Shown here: positions 35,086 to 46,000 of the stretch, piece after piece
Numbering within the stretch: position 1 is the first letter of the stretch
Layout of the letters: each line of letters starts with the position of its first letter
Assembly (NCBI RefSeq): GCF_020536995.1
Contig: NC_068358.1
Location: forward strand, 50,175,280-50,239,279
Origin: Dreissena polymorpha
Lineage: Eukaryota; Mollusca; Bivalvia; Myida; Dreissenidae
Direction: 5' to 3'
DNA: 64,000 bases
Notes under the pieces: generated by a model
Told to the model about the DNA's origin: nothing
Database searches by the model: none
Seen by the model: the letters and a program-made list of their open reading frames with translations, nothing else
Translations under genes and position numbers: made by a program

Positions 35086-37166
35086 GAACTGTTATCAGGG
35101 ACGGGAACAGGGCGCACGTGTCTCCCCTGTCCCCCCTCAACAGCTGACTCCAAATATAATCAGAGGCGTTTTTTACATTTGAATTGCATAGACAATTTAC
35201 ATAAACATATGTGACAGTGGATATGGAAAATGGGTATTATGGCTTAAAAATCACATTTTAATGTTTTACTTATATTTTATTTCAACATTCTGTTAGAAAC
35301 AAACCGCAAAAAATCAGGTTTCGATGATTATTAGTTTTCGAGATATTGACCTTAACGTAATACCGCTGTTTAGTGCAAAATGGTCCGTGTATATACCGTC
35401 TTTTCCTTTTTCATTTAACATTCGAAACAACGAAACACGAAAATCAACGCATATAAGTTCATATTCCGTTTTTCTAATAACCGAAACTTAAACAAAATAC
35501 GAAAACAAAATTAATTTCTTTATATCGTTTTTCGTTGTACTTATTATAAAACAAAAAACGAAATTGATTTCCCTGTTCATATTTTGTTTCAATTCATATG
35601 ACAAAAATAAATGTTTGAAAATTGGAACGGATTGTTTGATCTCGTTTCCCGTTCTTGGTTTGAAAAAAACGGTATACGAAAAAAGAAAAACGAGTGGCGT
35701 TTGCGGGATGTGCTGCTCTCTTGGGGAGGTAACTCTTCAGTGGCTTTTTGCGCGTATTTTTCTCCCTTACATACGACTTAATCACTTATTTCCATCAGCA
35801 TGACTTCCTACGTGCTTTTTTCGTGGAGGTAAAGACACGCCCGTAAGGTACAGAGACGTGGATATTTTCAGTTGTTTTTCCAGGTATTGTATTTTTCCAA
35901 TTTGAAATGATCATACTCTTGACATCGAAAGGTTTTCCAACGTACCTGTATTTCATGCCGATCCAGCTGATTAGATAGGGCTATAATTAGCCTCTTATGA
36001 CACTTCTTGTTCTTTGCCCCTATGCTCTTTTATCATTGGGGAGTTCCTTACATTTTAAGAGCTGCAATACCCCGTCCCCTGAGTCCCGTATTCCTATTTG
36101 TATTACCCGTAAGACCCGCATGACAATTTAAGGACACAATAATCGGCGGCGGCTGCTGAAATGTCCCTATGTTTTACTTTTAACGTCACCTTGCATAATA
36201 AAATAAATAAAAAAATGTTATAATCTTATGGAACGGTAAAGTGCAAGGTGTCTTATATATAATTTTCAATTCGTTCGATTAATAACAAATACATGTTGCA
36301 TTTAACAACTGCATAGTGATATGTCTAGTGATTTTAGCTCTAACACAAGAGTTATAACCAAACACCTTATATGAAACCGCTTTGCACTTGAAGAAAATGA
36401 AATTAACTTAAATATAATTAATAAATGTGCCAATTTAATAACTCATTAAACAACATATTAAATGTTCCTCGAAAGAGCGCCCAAGATATAGTTAATGCTA
36501 ACAAGATATATACATTCCAATGATATTATAACGCCGCTTAATATTTGTTTCTTTAAACGTTACGTTACTTACAGAAGGCGAATATCATGCGTCACGCCTA
36601 AAGAATCTACTTGCACTCGTTGAAATGTTCCGTTTAAGACCTTGGTGGTCTCCTAAAATGAAACTCGAATGCCATTATAGAAAGTGTTTACATTTGTAAC
36701 AATACGCATGTACGTGTATGATTTTCTGAGTCAATGATATAAATAAGGAGCGCGCCATCACGCGTTCGCTTGAATGATCTGTTAAAGTACATTTATTAGT
36801 CGAAAAGTGTATTATTTTATTCGTTGTATACACACCAGTTCATTTTAACAGTCCTTCAAAAATTGGACAAAATGTGTACACCAAACAAAAACGTTATTAA
36901 AAATAAATAAATAAATTTGTAACAAAGTCAGAGTTGTAACTTATTAAATAAAATCCATTGACAAAATGTACTAAACTTAGCGTTGATTTTTCTGTTTTTT
37001 TGAATGATGTGTTCTCGCAAAGAGTTTCAAATAATTTTATAATTGTTATAAGCAAATTTTCTTTATTCTATAAAGGGAGCACCAAATATATTCATGCTGA
37101 TTAAATTGAAAAAGAACTCAGTGCGTGAACCGATAGCTTTATAACAACATAAATTAAGACATTCAG

Positions 37167-37357
37167 GACCAGTGTCGCAGCCTACATTTGCAACTTGTTG
37201 CAAATCACTAGTTGGATGCAAGAACTGCATGGACACCTGGTACGAGAGCCCACCGCCAGCCAGTTACCCGAAGTGTATGAGCCAGGACGGCACACGACGT
37301 GCCATGACAGGGCTTTATGAGGCCGTGCATGCTCTTAGGAATAATTCACCATACTAA
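37167..37357 (+). CDS. RING-like exon, monomer 1
   Basis: After acceptor GACATTCAG the frame reads GPVSQPTFATCCKSLVGC, KNCMDTWYES and YPKCMSQDG, then MTGLYEAVHALRNNSPY and a stop. The spacing CC..LVGC..C...W....P.C....GL.EA...LR matches a variant RING-type module that is abundant in bivalve and other invertebrate proteins, as I recall it. The exon is probably a terminal coding exon captured by the surrounding element. It may be a gene fragment rather than an expressed gene. Confidence 0.45.
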
Positions 37358-37744
37358 TTGAATGTACATGTACATGTGTATATGTTTAGCAATAATGTGG
37401 ATTTTTTATTTCATTTCTTTAACAGATATGAATACAGTGCTGTAAATAATTCGATTTTTGTGTATTACTTGAAGAGAAAGGCTACGCCGAACAAAGATAT
37501 TTTATTGTGCAATGATTATTGTAATGCATGTTATACATTAAATCAAATCCAATGACTTGAAACAAAAGCAGGCATGTATATTGGTATATAACTTTACTGT
37601 TGATCTATTCATTATTCCATTAGACTAGCCAAAAAGAGCTGTGCCAAGACTCGTCTATTCTTCCTCTATAATACATGTAATAGTGAACATTTTATTATTC
37701 AAAATAATAGTTTCAAAGGGAGGAAACTGCGCACTAAGATAAAT

Positions 37745-38200
37745 CATGAGTTATCATCCAAATAAAGCTGCGCAGCGCCCCTCGTTTTCCGTTTTCCGTG
37801 TATCGTTTTATCAAATCAAGAACGATAAAAGAGAGCAGGCGCTTTGTTTCAATTTTCAAATATTGATTTTTTTTAAATTTAAATTGAAACGAAATAGGAA
37901 TAGACATACACGTTTCCTGTTTTGTTTTGTAATTAGTAAAACGAAAAACGATATAAATAAGTCGATATGTTCTTTGTTTTTTGTATTTGTTTCGGTTATA
38001 AGAAAATCGGAATATGAACTAATATGCGTTTATTTTCGTGTTGTCGAATGCAAAACGAAAAACGAAAAGACGGTATGTACACGGACCGAACGGATTGTTT
38101 GTTCCCGTTTCCCGTTCTTAGTTTGAAAGAACGGTATACGAAAAACGACAAACGAGTGGCGTTTGCGGGATGTGCTGCTGTCTTGGGGAGGTAACTCATT
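37745..38200. repeat. Foldback junction between monomers 1 and 2
   Basis: Imperfect inverted repeat: the left arm (CATGAGTTATC through CCCCTCGTTTTCCG) pairs with the right arm (CGACAAACGAGTGG through GGGGAGGTAACTCATT). The centre is the element terminus ACACGGACC followed directly by GAACGGATTG. Confidence 0.75.
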
Positions 38201-39688
38201 AGTGGCTTTTTGCGCGTATTTTTCTCCCTTACAAATGACTTAATCACTTATTTCCATCAGCATGGCTTCCTACGTGCTTTTTTTCGTGGAGGTAATGTCA
38301 CGCCCGTAAGGGACAGAGGCGTGGATATTTTCAGTTGTTTTTCCAGGTATTGTTTTTTTCCAATTTGAAATGATCATAATCTTGACATCGAAAGGTTTTC
38401 CAACGTACCTGTATTTCATGCCGATCCAGCCGATTAGATAGGGCTATAATTAGCCTCTTATGACACTTCTTGTTCTTTGCCCCTATGCTATGTTAATTTA
38501 GTACTTATTTAAAAAAAAAAACTCGTTTTTATCCTATTACCATGGGGGGGGGGGGGTCCTTACATTTTAAGAGCTGTAATACCCCGTCCCCTGAGTCCCG
38601 TATTCCTATTTTTATTACCCGTTAGACACGCATGACATTTTAAAGACACAATAAACGGCGGCGGCTGCTAAAATGTCCCTTTGTTTTACTTTTAATGTCA
38701 CCTTACATAATATAATGCCAAAGTTGTATTAGTACAGCCACTATTGAAAGAAAGAACAGGACGAAAGGAGAATAAATATATAAGAAATGTTTTAATCTTA
38801 TGGAACGGTAAAGTGCAAGGGGTCTAATATATTATTTCCAATTCGTTCGATTAATAACAAATACATGTTGCATTTAACAACTGCATTGTGATATGTCTAG
38901 TGATTTTAGCTCTAAAACAAGAGTTATAACCAAACACCTTATATGAAACCGCTTTGCGCTTGAAGAAAATGAAATAAATGTACCAATTTAATAACTTATT
39001 AAACAACATATTTAATGTTCTTGAAAGAGTTATTGCTAACAAGATATGAACATTCCAATGATATTATAACGCCGCTTAATCTTTTTTCCTTTAAACGTTA
39101 CGTTACTTAAAGAAGGCGAATATCATGCGTCACGCCTATAGAATCTACTCGCACTCGTTGAAATGTTCCGTTTATGACCTCGGTTGTCTCCTTAAATGAA
39201 ACTCGAATGCCATTATAGAAAGTCTTTACATATGTAACAATATGTGTATGATTTTCTGAGTCAATGATATATATGAGGAGCGCTATCAAGCGTCGCTTGC
39301 ATGATCTGTTAAAGTACATTTATAAGTCGAAAAGTGTATTATTTTATTCGTTATATACACATCCAGTTCATTTTAACAGTCCTTCACAAATTGGACAAAT
39401 CTGTACACCAAACAAAACCGTTATTAAAAATAAATAAATAAATTTGTAGCAACGTCAGAGTTGTAACTTATAAAATAAAATCCATTGACATAATGTTCTA
39501 TACTAAGCGTTTTTTCTGTTATTTGAATGATGTTTTCTCGCAAAGAGTTTCAAATAATTTTATAATTGTTATAAGCAAATTTTTTTATTTTATAAAGGGA
39601 GCACCAAATGTAATCATGCTGATAAAATTTAAAAAGAACTCAGTGCGTGAACCGATAGCTTTATAACAACATAAATTGTTACATTCAG

Positions 39689-39879
39689 GACCAGTGTCGC
39701 ACCCTACATTTGCAACTTGTTGCAAATCACTGGTTGGATGCAAGAACTGCATGGACACCTGGTACGAGAGCCCATCGCCAGCCAGTTACCCGAAGTGTAT
39801 GAGCCAGGACGGCACACGACGTGCCATGACAGGGCTTTATGAGGCCGTGCATGCTCTTAGGAATAATTCACCATACTAA
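39689..39879 (+). CDS. RING-like exon, monomer 2
   Basis: Same frame as monomer 1 (GPVSHPTFATCCKSLVGC, KNCMDTWYES, YPKCMSQDG, MTGLYEAVHALRNNSPY) with the same acceptor and stop context. Only a few base differences separate the copies across the coding stretch, while the flanks carry visible indels. Confidence 0.45.
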
Positions 39880-40256
39880 TTGAATGTACATGTGTATATG
39901 TTTAGCAATAATGTGGATTTTTTATTTCATTTCTTTAACAGATATGAATACAGTGCTGTAAATAATTCGATTTTTGTGTATAACTTGAAGAGAAAGGCTA
40001 CGCCGAACAAAGATATTTTATTGTGCAATGATTATTGTAATGCATGTTATACATTAAATCAAATCCAATGACTTGAAACAAAAGCAGGCATGTATATTGG
40101 TATATAACTTTACTGTTGATCTATTCATTATTCCATTAGACTAGCCAAAAAGAGCTGTGCCAAGACTCGTCTATTCTTCCTCTATAATACATGTAATAGT
40201 GAACATTTTATTATTCAAAATAATAGTTTCAAAGGGAGGAAACTGCGCACTAAGAT

Positions 40257-40735
40257 TAATCATGAGTTATCATCCAAATAAAGCTGCGCAGCGCCCCTCG
40301 TTTTCCGTTTTCCGTTTTCCGTGTATCGTTTTATCAAATCAAGAACGGTATATGAGAGCAGGTGCTTTGTTTCAATTTTCAAATTTTGATTTTTTTTAAA
40401 TTTAAATTGAAACGAAATAGGAATAGACATACACGTTTCCTGTTTTGTTTTGTAATTAGTAAAACGAAAAACGATATAAATAAGTCGATTTGTTCTTTGT
40501 TTTTTGTATTTGTTTCGGTTATAAGAAAATCGGAATATGAACTAATATGCGTTTATTTTCGTGTTTCGTGTTGTCGAATGCAAAACGAAACACGAAAAGA
40601 CGGTATGTACACGGACCGAACGGATTGTTTGTTCCCGTTTACCGTTCTTAGTTTGAAAGAACGGTATACGAAAAACGAAAAGCGAGTGGCGTTTGCGGGA
40701 TGTGCTGTAGTGTTGGGGAGGTAACTCATTAGTGG
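40257..40735. repeat. Foldback junction between monomers 2 and 3
   Basis: Same arrangement as at 37745-38200, with CTCGTTTTCCGTTTTCCGTG pairing with the reverse complement of the right arm (ACGAAAAGCGAG) and the terminus ACACGGACC in the middle. Confidence 0.75.
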
Positions 40736-42247
40736 CTTTTTGCGCGTATTTTTCTCCCTTGCACATGACTTAATCACTTATTTCCATCAGCATGGCTTCC
40801 TACGTGCTTTTTTCGTGGAGGTAAAGACACGCCCGTAAGGGACAGAGGCGTGGATATTTTCAGTTGTTTTTCCAGGTATTGTTTTTTTTCCAATTTGAAA
40901 TGATCATAATCTTGACATCGAAAGGTTTTCCAGCGTACCTGTATTTCATGCCGATCCAGCCGATTAGATAGTGTTATAATTAGCCTCTTATGACACTTCT
41001 TGTTCTTTGCCCCTATGCTATGTAAATTTAGTACTTATTTTACAAAAAAAAAAAAACTCGTTTTATTCCTATTATCATGGGGGGGGGGGTTCCTTACATT
41101 TTAAGAGCTGCAATACCCTGTCCCCTGAGTCCAGTAATCCTATTTGTATTACCCGTTAGACACGCATGACATTTTAAAGACACAATAAACGGCGGCGGCT
41201 GCTAAAATGTCCCTATGTTTTACTTTTAACGTCACCTTACATAATATAATGTCAAAGTTGTATTAGTACAGCCACTATTGAAAGAAAGAACAGGACGAAA
41301 GGAGAATAAATATATAAGAAATGTTTTAATCTTATGGAACGGTAAAGTGCAAGGTGTCTAATACATAATTTCCAATTCGTTCGATTAATAACAAATACAT
41401 GTTGCATTTAACAACTGCATTGTGATATGTCTAGTGATTTTAGCTCTAAAACAAGAGTTATAACCAAACACCTTATATGAAACCGCTTTGCGCTTGAAGA
41501 AAAATGAAATTAACTTAAATATAATTAATAAATGTACCAATTTAATAACTTATTAAACAACATATTTAATGTTCTTGAAAGAGTTATTGCTAACAAGATA
41601 TGAACATTCCAATGATATTATAACACCGCTTAATCTTTTTTCCTTTAAACGTTACGTTACTTAAAGAAGGCGAATATCATGCGTCACGCCTATAGAATCT
41701 ACTCGCACTCGTTGAAATGTTCCGTTTATGACCTCGGTTGTCTCCTTAAATGAAACTCGAATGCCATTATAGAAAGTGTTTTACATTTGTAACAATACGT
41801 GTATGATTTTCTGAGTCAATGATATATATGAGGAGCGCTATCAAGCGTCGCTTGCATGATCTGTTAAAGTACATTTATAAGTCGAAAAGTGTATTATTTT
41901 ATTCGTTATATACACATCCAGTTCATTTTAACAGTCCTTCACAAATTGGACAAATCTGTACACCAAACAAAAACGTTATTAAAAATAAATAAATAAATTT
42001 GTAGCAACGCCAGAGTTGTAACTTATAAAATAAAATCCATTGACATAATGTTCTATACTTAGCGCTTTTTTTTCTGTTATTTGAATGATGTGTTCTCGCA
42101 AAGAGTTTCAAATAATTGTATAATTGTTATAAGCAAATTTTCTTTATTCTATAAAGGGAGCACCAAATATAATCATGCTGATAAAATTTAAAAAGAACTC
42201 AGTGCGTGAACCGATAGCTTTATAACAACATAAATTGTTACATTCAG

Positions 42248-42435
42248 GACCAGTGTCGCACCCTACATTTGCAACTTGTTGCAAATCACTGGTTGGATGC
42301 AAGAACTGCATGGACACCTGGTACGAGAGCCCATCGCCAGCCAGTTACCCGAAGTGTATGAGCCAGGACGGCACACGACGTGCCATGACAGGGCTTTATG
42401 AGGCCGTGCATGTTCTTAGGAATAATTCACCATAG
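42248..42435 (+). CDS. RING-like exon, monomer 3
   Basis: Third copy of the module (GPVSHPTFATCCKSLVGC, KNCMDTWYES, YPKCMSQDG, GLYEAVHVLRNN) after the same acceptor. The open frame is kept over the whole motif in all three monomers. Confidence 0.45.
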
Positions 42436-43568
42436 TAATTGAATGTACATGTGTATATGTTGAGCAATAATGTGAATTTTTATTTCATTTCTTAAACAGA
42501 TATGAATACAGTGTAGTAAATAATTCGATTGTTGTTTATTACTTGAAGAGAATGGCTACGCCGAACAAAGATATTTTATTGTGCAATGATTATTGTAATG
42601 CATTTTATACATTAAATCAAATCCAATGACTTGAAACAAAAGCAGGCATTTATATTGGTATCGTTATATAACTTTACTGTTGATCTATTCATTATTCCAT
42701 TAGACTAGCCAAAAAGAGCTGTGCCAAGACTCGTCTATTCTTCCTCTATTATACATGTTATAGTGAACATTTTATTATTTAAAATAATAGTTTTAAAGGG
42801 AGGAAACTGCGCACTAAGATTAATCATGAGTTATCACCCAAATAAAGCTGCGCAGCGCCCCTCGTTTTTCCTTTTCCGTGTATCGTTTTATCAAATTAAA
42901 AACGATAAATGAGAGCAGGCGCTTTGTTTCGATTTTCAAATATTGAATTTTTTGTAATTTAAATTGAAACGAAATAGGAATAGACATACACGTTTCGTGT
43001 TTTGTTTTGTAATTAGTAAAACGAAAAACGATATAAATAAGTCGATTTGTTCTTTGTTTTTTGTATTTGTTTCGGTTATGAGAAAATCGGAATATGAACT
43101 AATATGCGTTTATTTTCGTGTTTCGTGCTGTCGAATGAAAAACGAAAAGACGGTATGTACACGGACCCAAAATGACTCGTATTTCGCAAATATGCTTACA
43201 TAAAATTAACATATGACAAACACTAGTAGATGATCAATATACGGCAATATGTTTTATAGTTTATTCCATAAGGGCATTTTATACTTTATTCGATACATAC
43301 AAACATTTTATTTGTGTCCTCTGATGCTATTTTAAAATATAGTTTCCTTGGCAACATTATTTGAAATTTGATTTTTTTTTCAATAGAATAATTCTTCTGT
43401 CGGTTTATAATTTACTATACAAAAAAAATGCATATGTAAATTGTACATATTTTTTTCAATATTCATATTTCAGGTGTACCTTCTGAAACTATGAGTAAAG
43501 CAATTGTAATTATACTGCAGAATTTTATGGTGAAGACAGGAATGCACTAAATTACCATGCTCACTTAA

Positions 43569-44065
43569 AGGGACCATTTCACAGATTTTGGCATGTTTTG
43601 AAGTTTTGTCATTAAATGCTTTAAATTGATAACTGTAAACATTGGATCTAAAAAGCTCCAGTAAAAAAACAAGAATAAAATTTATAAAAAAAAAGGTAAC
43701 TCTCAGCAAGGCTCGAACCACTGACCCCTGGAGTCCTGTAGTAAAAGTCTGCCACTTAGACAACTCGGCCATCCTTCTTGATACAATGCCAGAGGTATTT
43801 TATACTTTATAAGCAATCCTCGTAGTTTCGCAAAATATAAGGACAACAACAGAACTCTCCAAATTATTAGTTCGTTTCGCGGTTCAACGCTTTATAATTT
43901 TCAGGTTTTTAAATCGTCAAAAGATGCATATAATGGCTATTTTAGAGCATGGTAAATGTTCAGTATTACTGTTTCCTCACAAATATCATAACTAAAATGA
44001 AAATTTGCGAATCAGAAACAACTTTTTCCAATTTTGTCAATTTACCCAAACGTGAAAAGGCCCCT
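43569..44065 (-). mobile_element. TTAA-flanked inverted-repeat element with tRNA-Leu-like core, copy 2
   Basis: 497 bp flanked by TTAA at 43565-43568 and 44066-44069. Terminal repeats AGGGACCATTTCAC and the reverse complement of AGGGGCCTTTTCACG. On the minus strand the middle (about 43777 to 43700) reads GGATGGCCGAGTTGTCTAAG, and later GGTTCGAGCC: the A and B boxes of a tRNA with long variable arm, closest in my judgement to tRNA-Leu. Confidence 0.75.
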
Positions 44066-44069
44066 TTAA

Positions 44070-45221
44070 GGTGTTTGACCTCACTTGTCAACATATGCGC
44101 ACTGAACTATTGTCATTGCAAATTTACTTAAAAAAACATGCCAAACAAGTGTATATACACACAATTTACATGTACCAGTATAACCACCATTGTATATGAA
44201 TATAAAAAAATTATTGTTGGTTGCCATGAAACTAAGAAATAATAGATCATAGAACACAGGTTTGGTCTTTGGCTGTACGTGAATTATGTGACTCGTACTT
44301 TGTTTACACATACAATACGAGGTATTCGACTGTTTATAAATAATGTGACTTCCACATTTTTAAAAACAAAATACGTACATTGTAATGTTTATAATTATGC
44401 ATATGAAAATGCAATTTAGATCCTATTGATGTACAGCATTTGTAGTAACCAATTGAAATTATAAAGTAATTACAAAGGAACGAATTTCTCCAAAATAAAA
44501 ATATGTTGCACTTTTGTTCAAAATATTTTACAAAATAAATTTACTTAAAAACATGATAAACACAACATCCCAATGCATTACCTGTTATGCTACAGTAACA
44601 ATATGCTTATCATATAAATGATATAACATTACACAGTCATAACAATATACTCAAATTCTTGATCCATATAGTAACCGAGAACATCACAAACATATTTTAG
44701 CATTAAAATAATTCAAGGCTAATAATTATGCCATTTGCTTCTCATCGTGAAATATATTTTTAAAAAGCTGATTACACATGATGACATTTTTATAAATTAT
44801 TAAGCTTGACAGAACCACTTTTTTAAAACCATGGGTAGTGGCATTCTTTGCTTAATTGTAGCACATTTTTGCATATTTGCATTACAAAACCGTTGTCAAA
44901 AATTTTAATTCGTACTAAGTTAGTTGTTACTAAAGTCTGAGAGGATAATATCGCATTTATTGTATTTCAAGTAAATGCACTGATTATTATTGACGAGTAT
45001 TAAAAATTGCTTTAACTATCTTTTTACAATTACATAACTGACCTTTCACAAGTGATCTGAAAATTGTTGATTTACTCAGTATTACCAATGAGGAAAAAGC
45101 AAAATTAATCAAATTATGAACATGTGTTATTACCTCAACCTGAATAAACTGCTCTTTTATTTGATTTACCGGGCCTTTCAACATCAGACAATAGGCATGT
45201 CAAATTTATTTAACACATCAC
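44070..45221. other. No gene seen
   Basis: AT-rich DNA between the TTAA element and the minus-strand gene fragment. No repeats or motif-bearing frames. Confidence 0.5.
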
Positions 45222-46000
45222 CTGCAAACTTCTGGTGTGTTATCAAATAAGTCCCACTGTTGTTCAGCTGACCATCCTGCTCCTTAAAATGTGACTGACA
45301 ATGGAAACTTATGTACCTTATTGATGCTGACACCGTTTATTAAGTTAAACTTTGTTTCCTCAACATGGTCAAGTTCAATGCATGTAACAAGTCCAGGATC
45401 TGTTGAACTCAAAGCAACCTTATGGTACTTAAAAAGTCCCTTCAATGGCACAAACAACCACCAGTCAGAGAAATCAAACGTCTCATACAAAATAGGTGGG
45501 CAGTTGTGACAGCTCATATGTATCTTCCTAGGCAGCTTTCCAACTCATGTAATAATTGCATAAGCAAATAAAAATTAATTATTTGCACGTGTATAACATA
45601 CCAGTCCATAAATACACTTAACAACTGCAACAATCTATTGATGACATCTTACCATGAAAAAAAGAAACCAACAGCCTTGCAATATATCCGATATCAACGA
45701 CATAGTTATTTAAAATTGTGTAATAAAAGCATTGATATGCTTTGCTTTCAATGGACAAGGGTTTACAAGTAATTGATATAATAATGCATTTGTATTTGTT
45801 AATTACAAATGTGTGTCTTTAAACTACATGTACATTCTAAAATACGTGCACCATTGTTCCTTATAACTGATTGATAACTACTTGCATAATTTCTACATAC
45901 ATGTTTGTAAACTAGTTCTTCCAAATGCCAAAGTGCTGATCTGGAGCAAATTTGGTATGTCCAGCTTTCATCATGCTGTACTCAATTTTCATACGCAAGC
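45222..46000 (-). pseudogene. Minus-strand fragment of an HTKFxPDxxFG-type gene (transposon-related family)
   Basis: Three exon-like pieces on the minus strand. Piece 46000-45913 follows an AG acceptor and reads LRMKIEYSMMKAGHTKFAPD and QHFGIWK. Piece 45535-45317 reads LPRKIHMSCHNCPPILYETF, then DWWLFVPLKGLFKYHKVALS and DPGLV, ending INK at a GTAC donor. Piece 45282-45222 reads EQDGQLNNSGTYLITHQKFA before GTGATG. 'GHTKF.PD..FG' followed by 'KYH.f..s...PG.V' is a pairing I recall from invertebrate proteins with a transposase-derived catalytic domain (DUF7869-like). Phases do not connect all three pieces and no start or stop was established, so it is partial or broken. Confidence 0.4.

Larger units (their letters stand above)
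35382..43167. mobile_element. 7.8-kb long-terminal-inverted-repeat element made of three tandem monomers
   Basis: Left end GGTCCGTGTATATACCGTCT and right end, the reverse complement of GGTCCGTGTACATACCGTCT, begin inverted repeats of about 345 bp (35382-35735 and 42821-43167). The element is flanked by a 6-bp direct repeat CAAAAT at 35376-35381 and 43168-43173. Inside are three monomers of about 2.5 kb (anchored by RING-like exons at 37167, 39689 and 42248, 2522 and 2559 bp apart). At 37745-38200 and 40257-40735 a full right-end repeat abuts a shortened left-end repeat, giving a foldback junction. No transposase frame is visible. 6-bp duplications are known for several eukaryotic DNA-element groups (for example IS3EU, Dada, Polinton); the family cannot be assigned. 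Confidence 0.75.

Noticed and set aside
35382-43167. LTR-type retroelement
   Set aside because: The ends are inverted, not direct, repeats, and no gag, protease, reverse transcriptase or integrase frame was seen.
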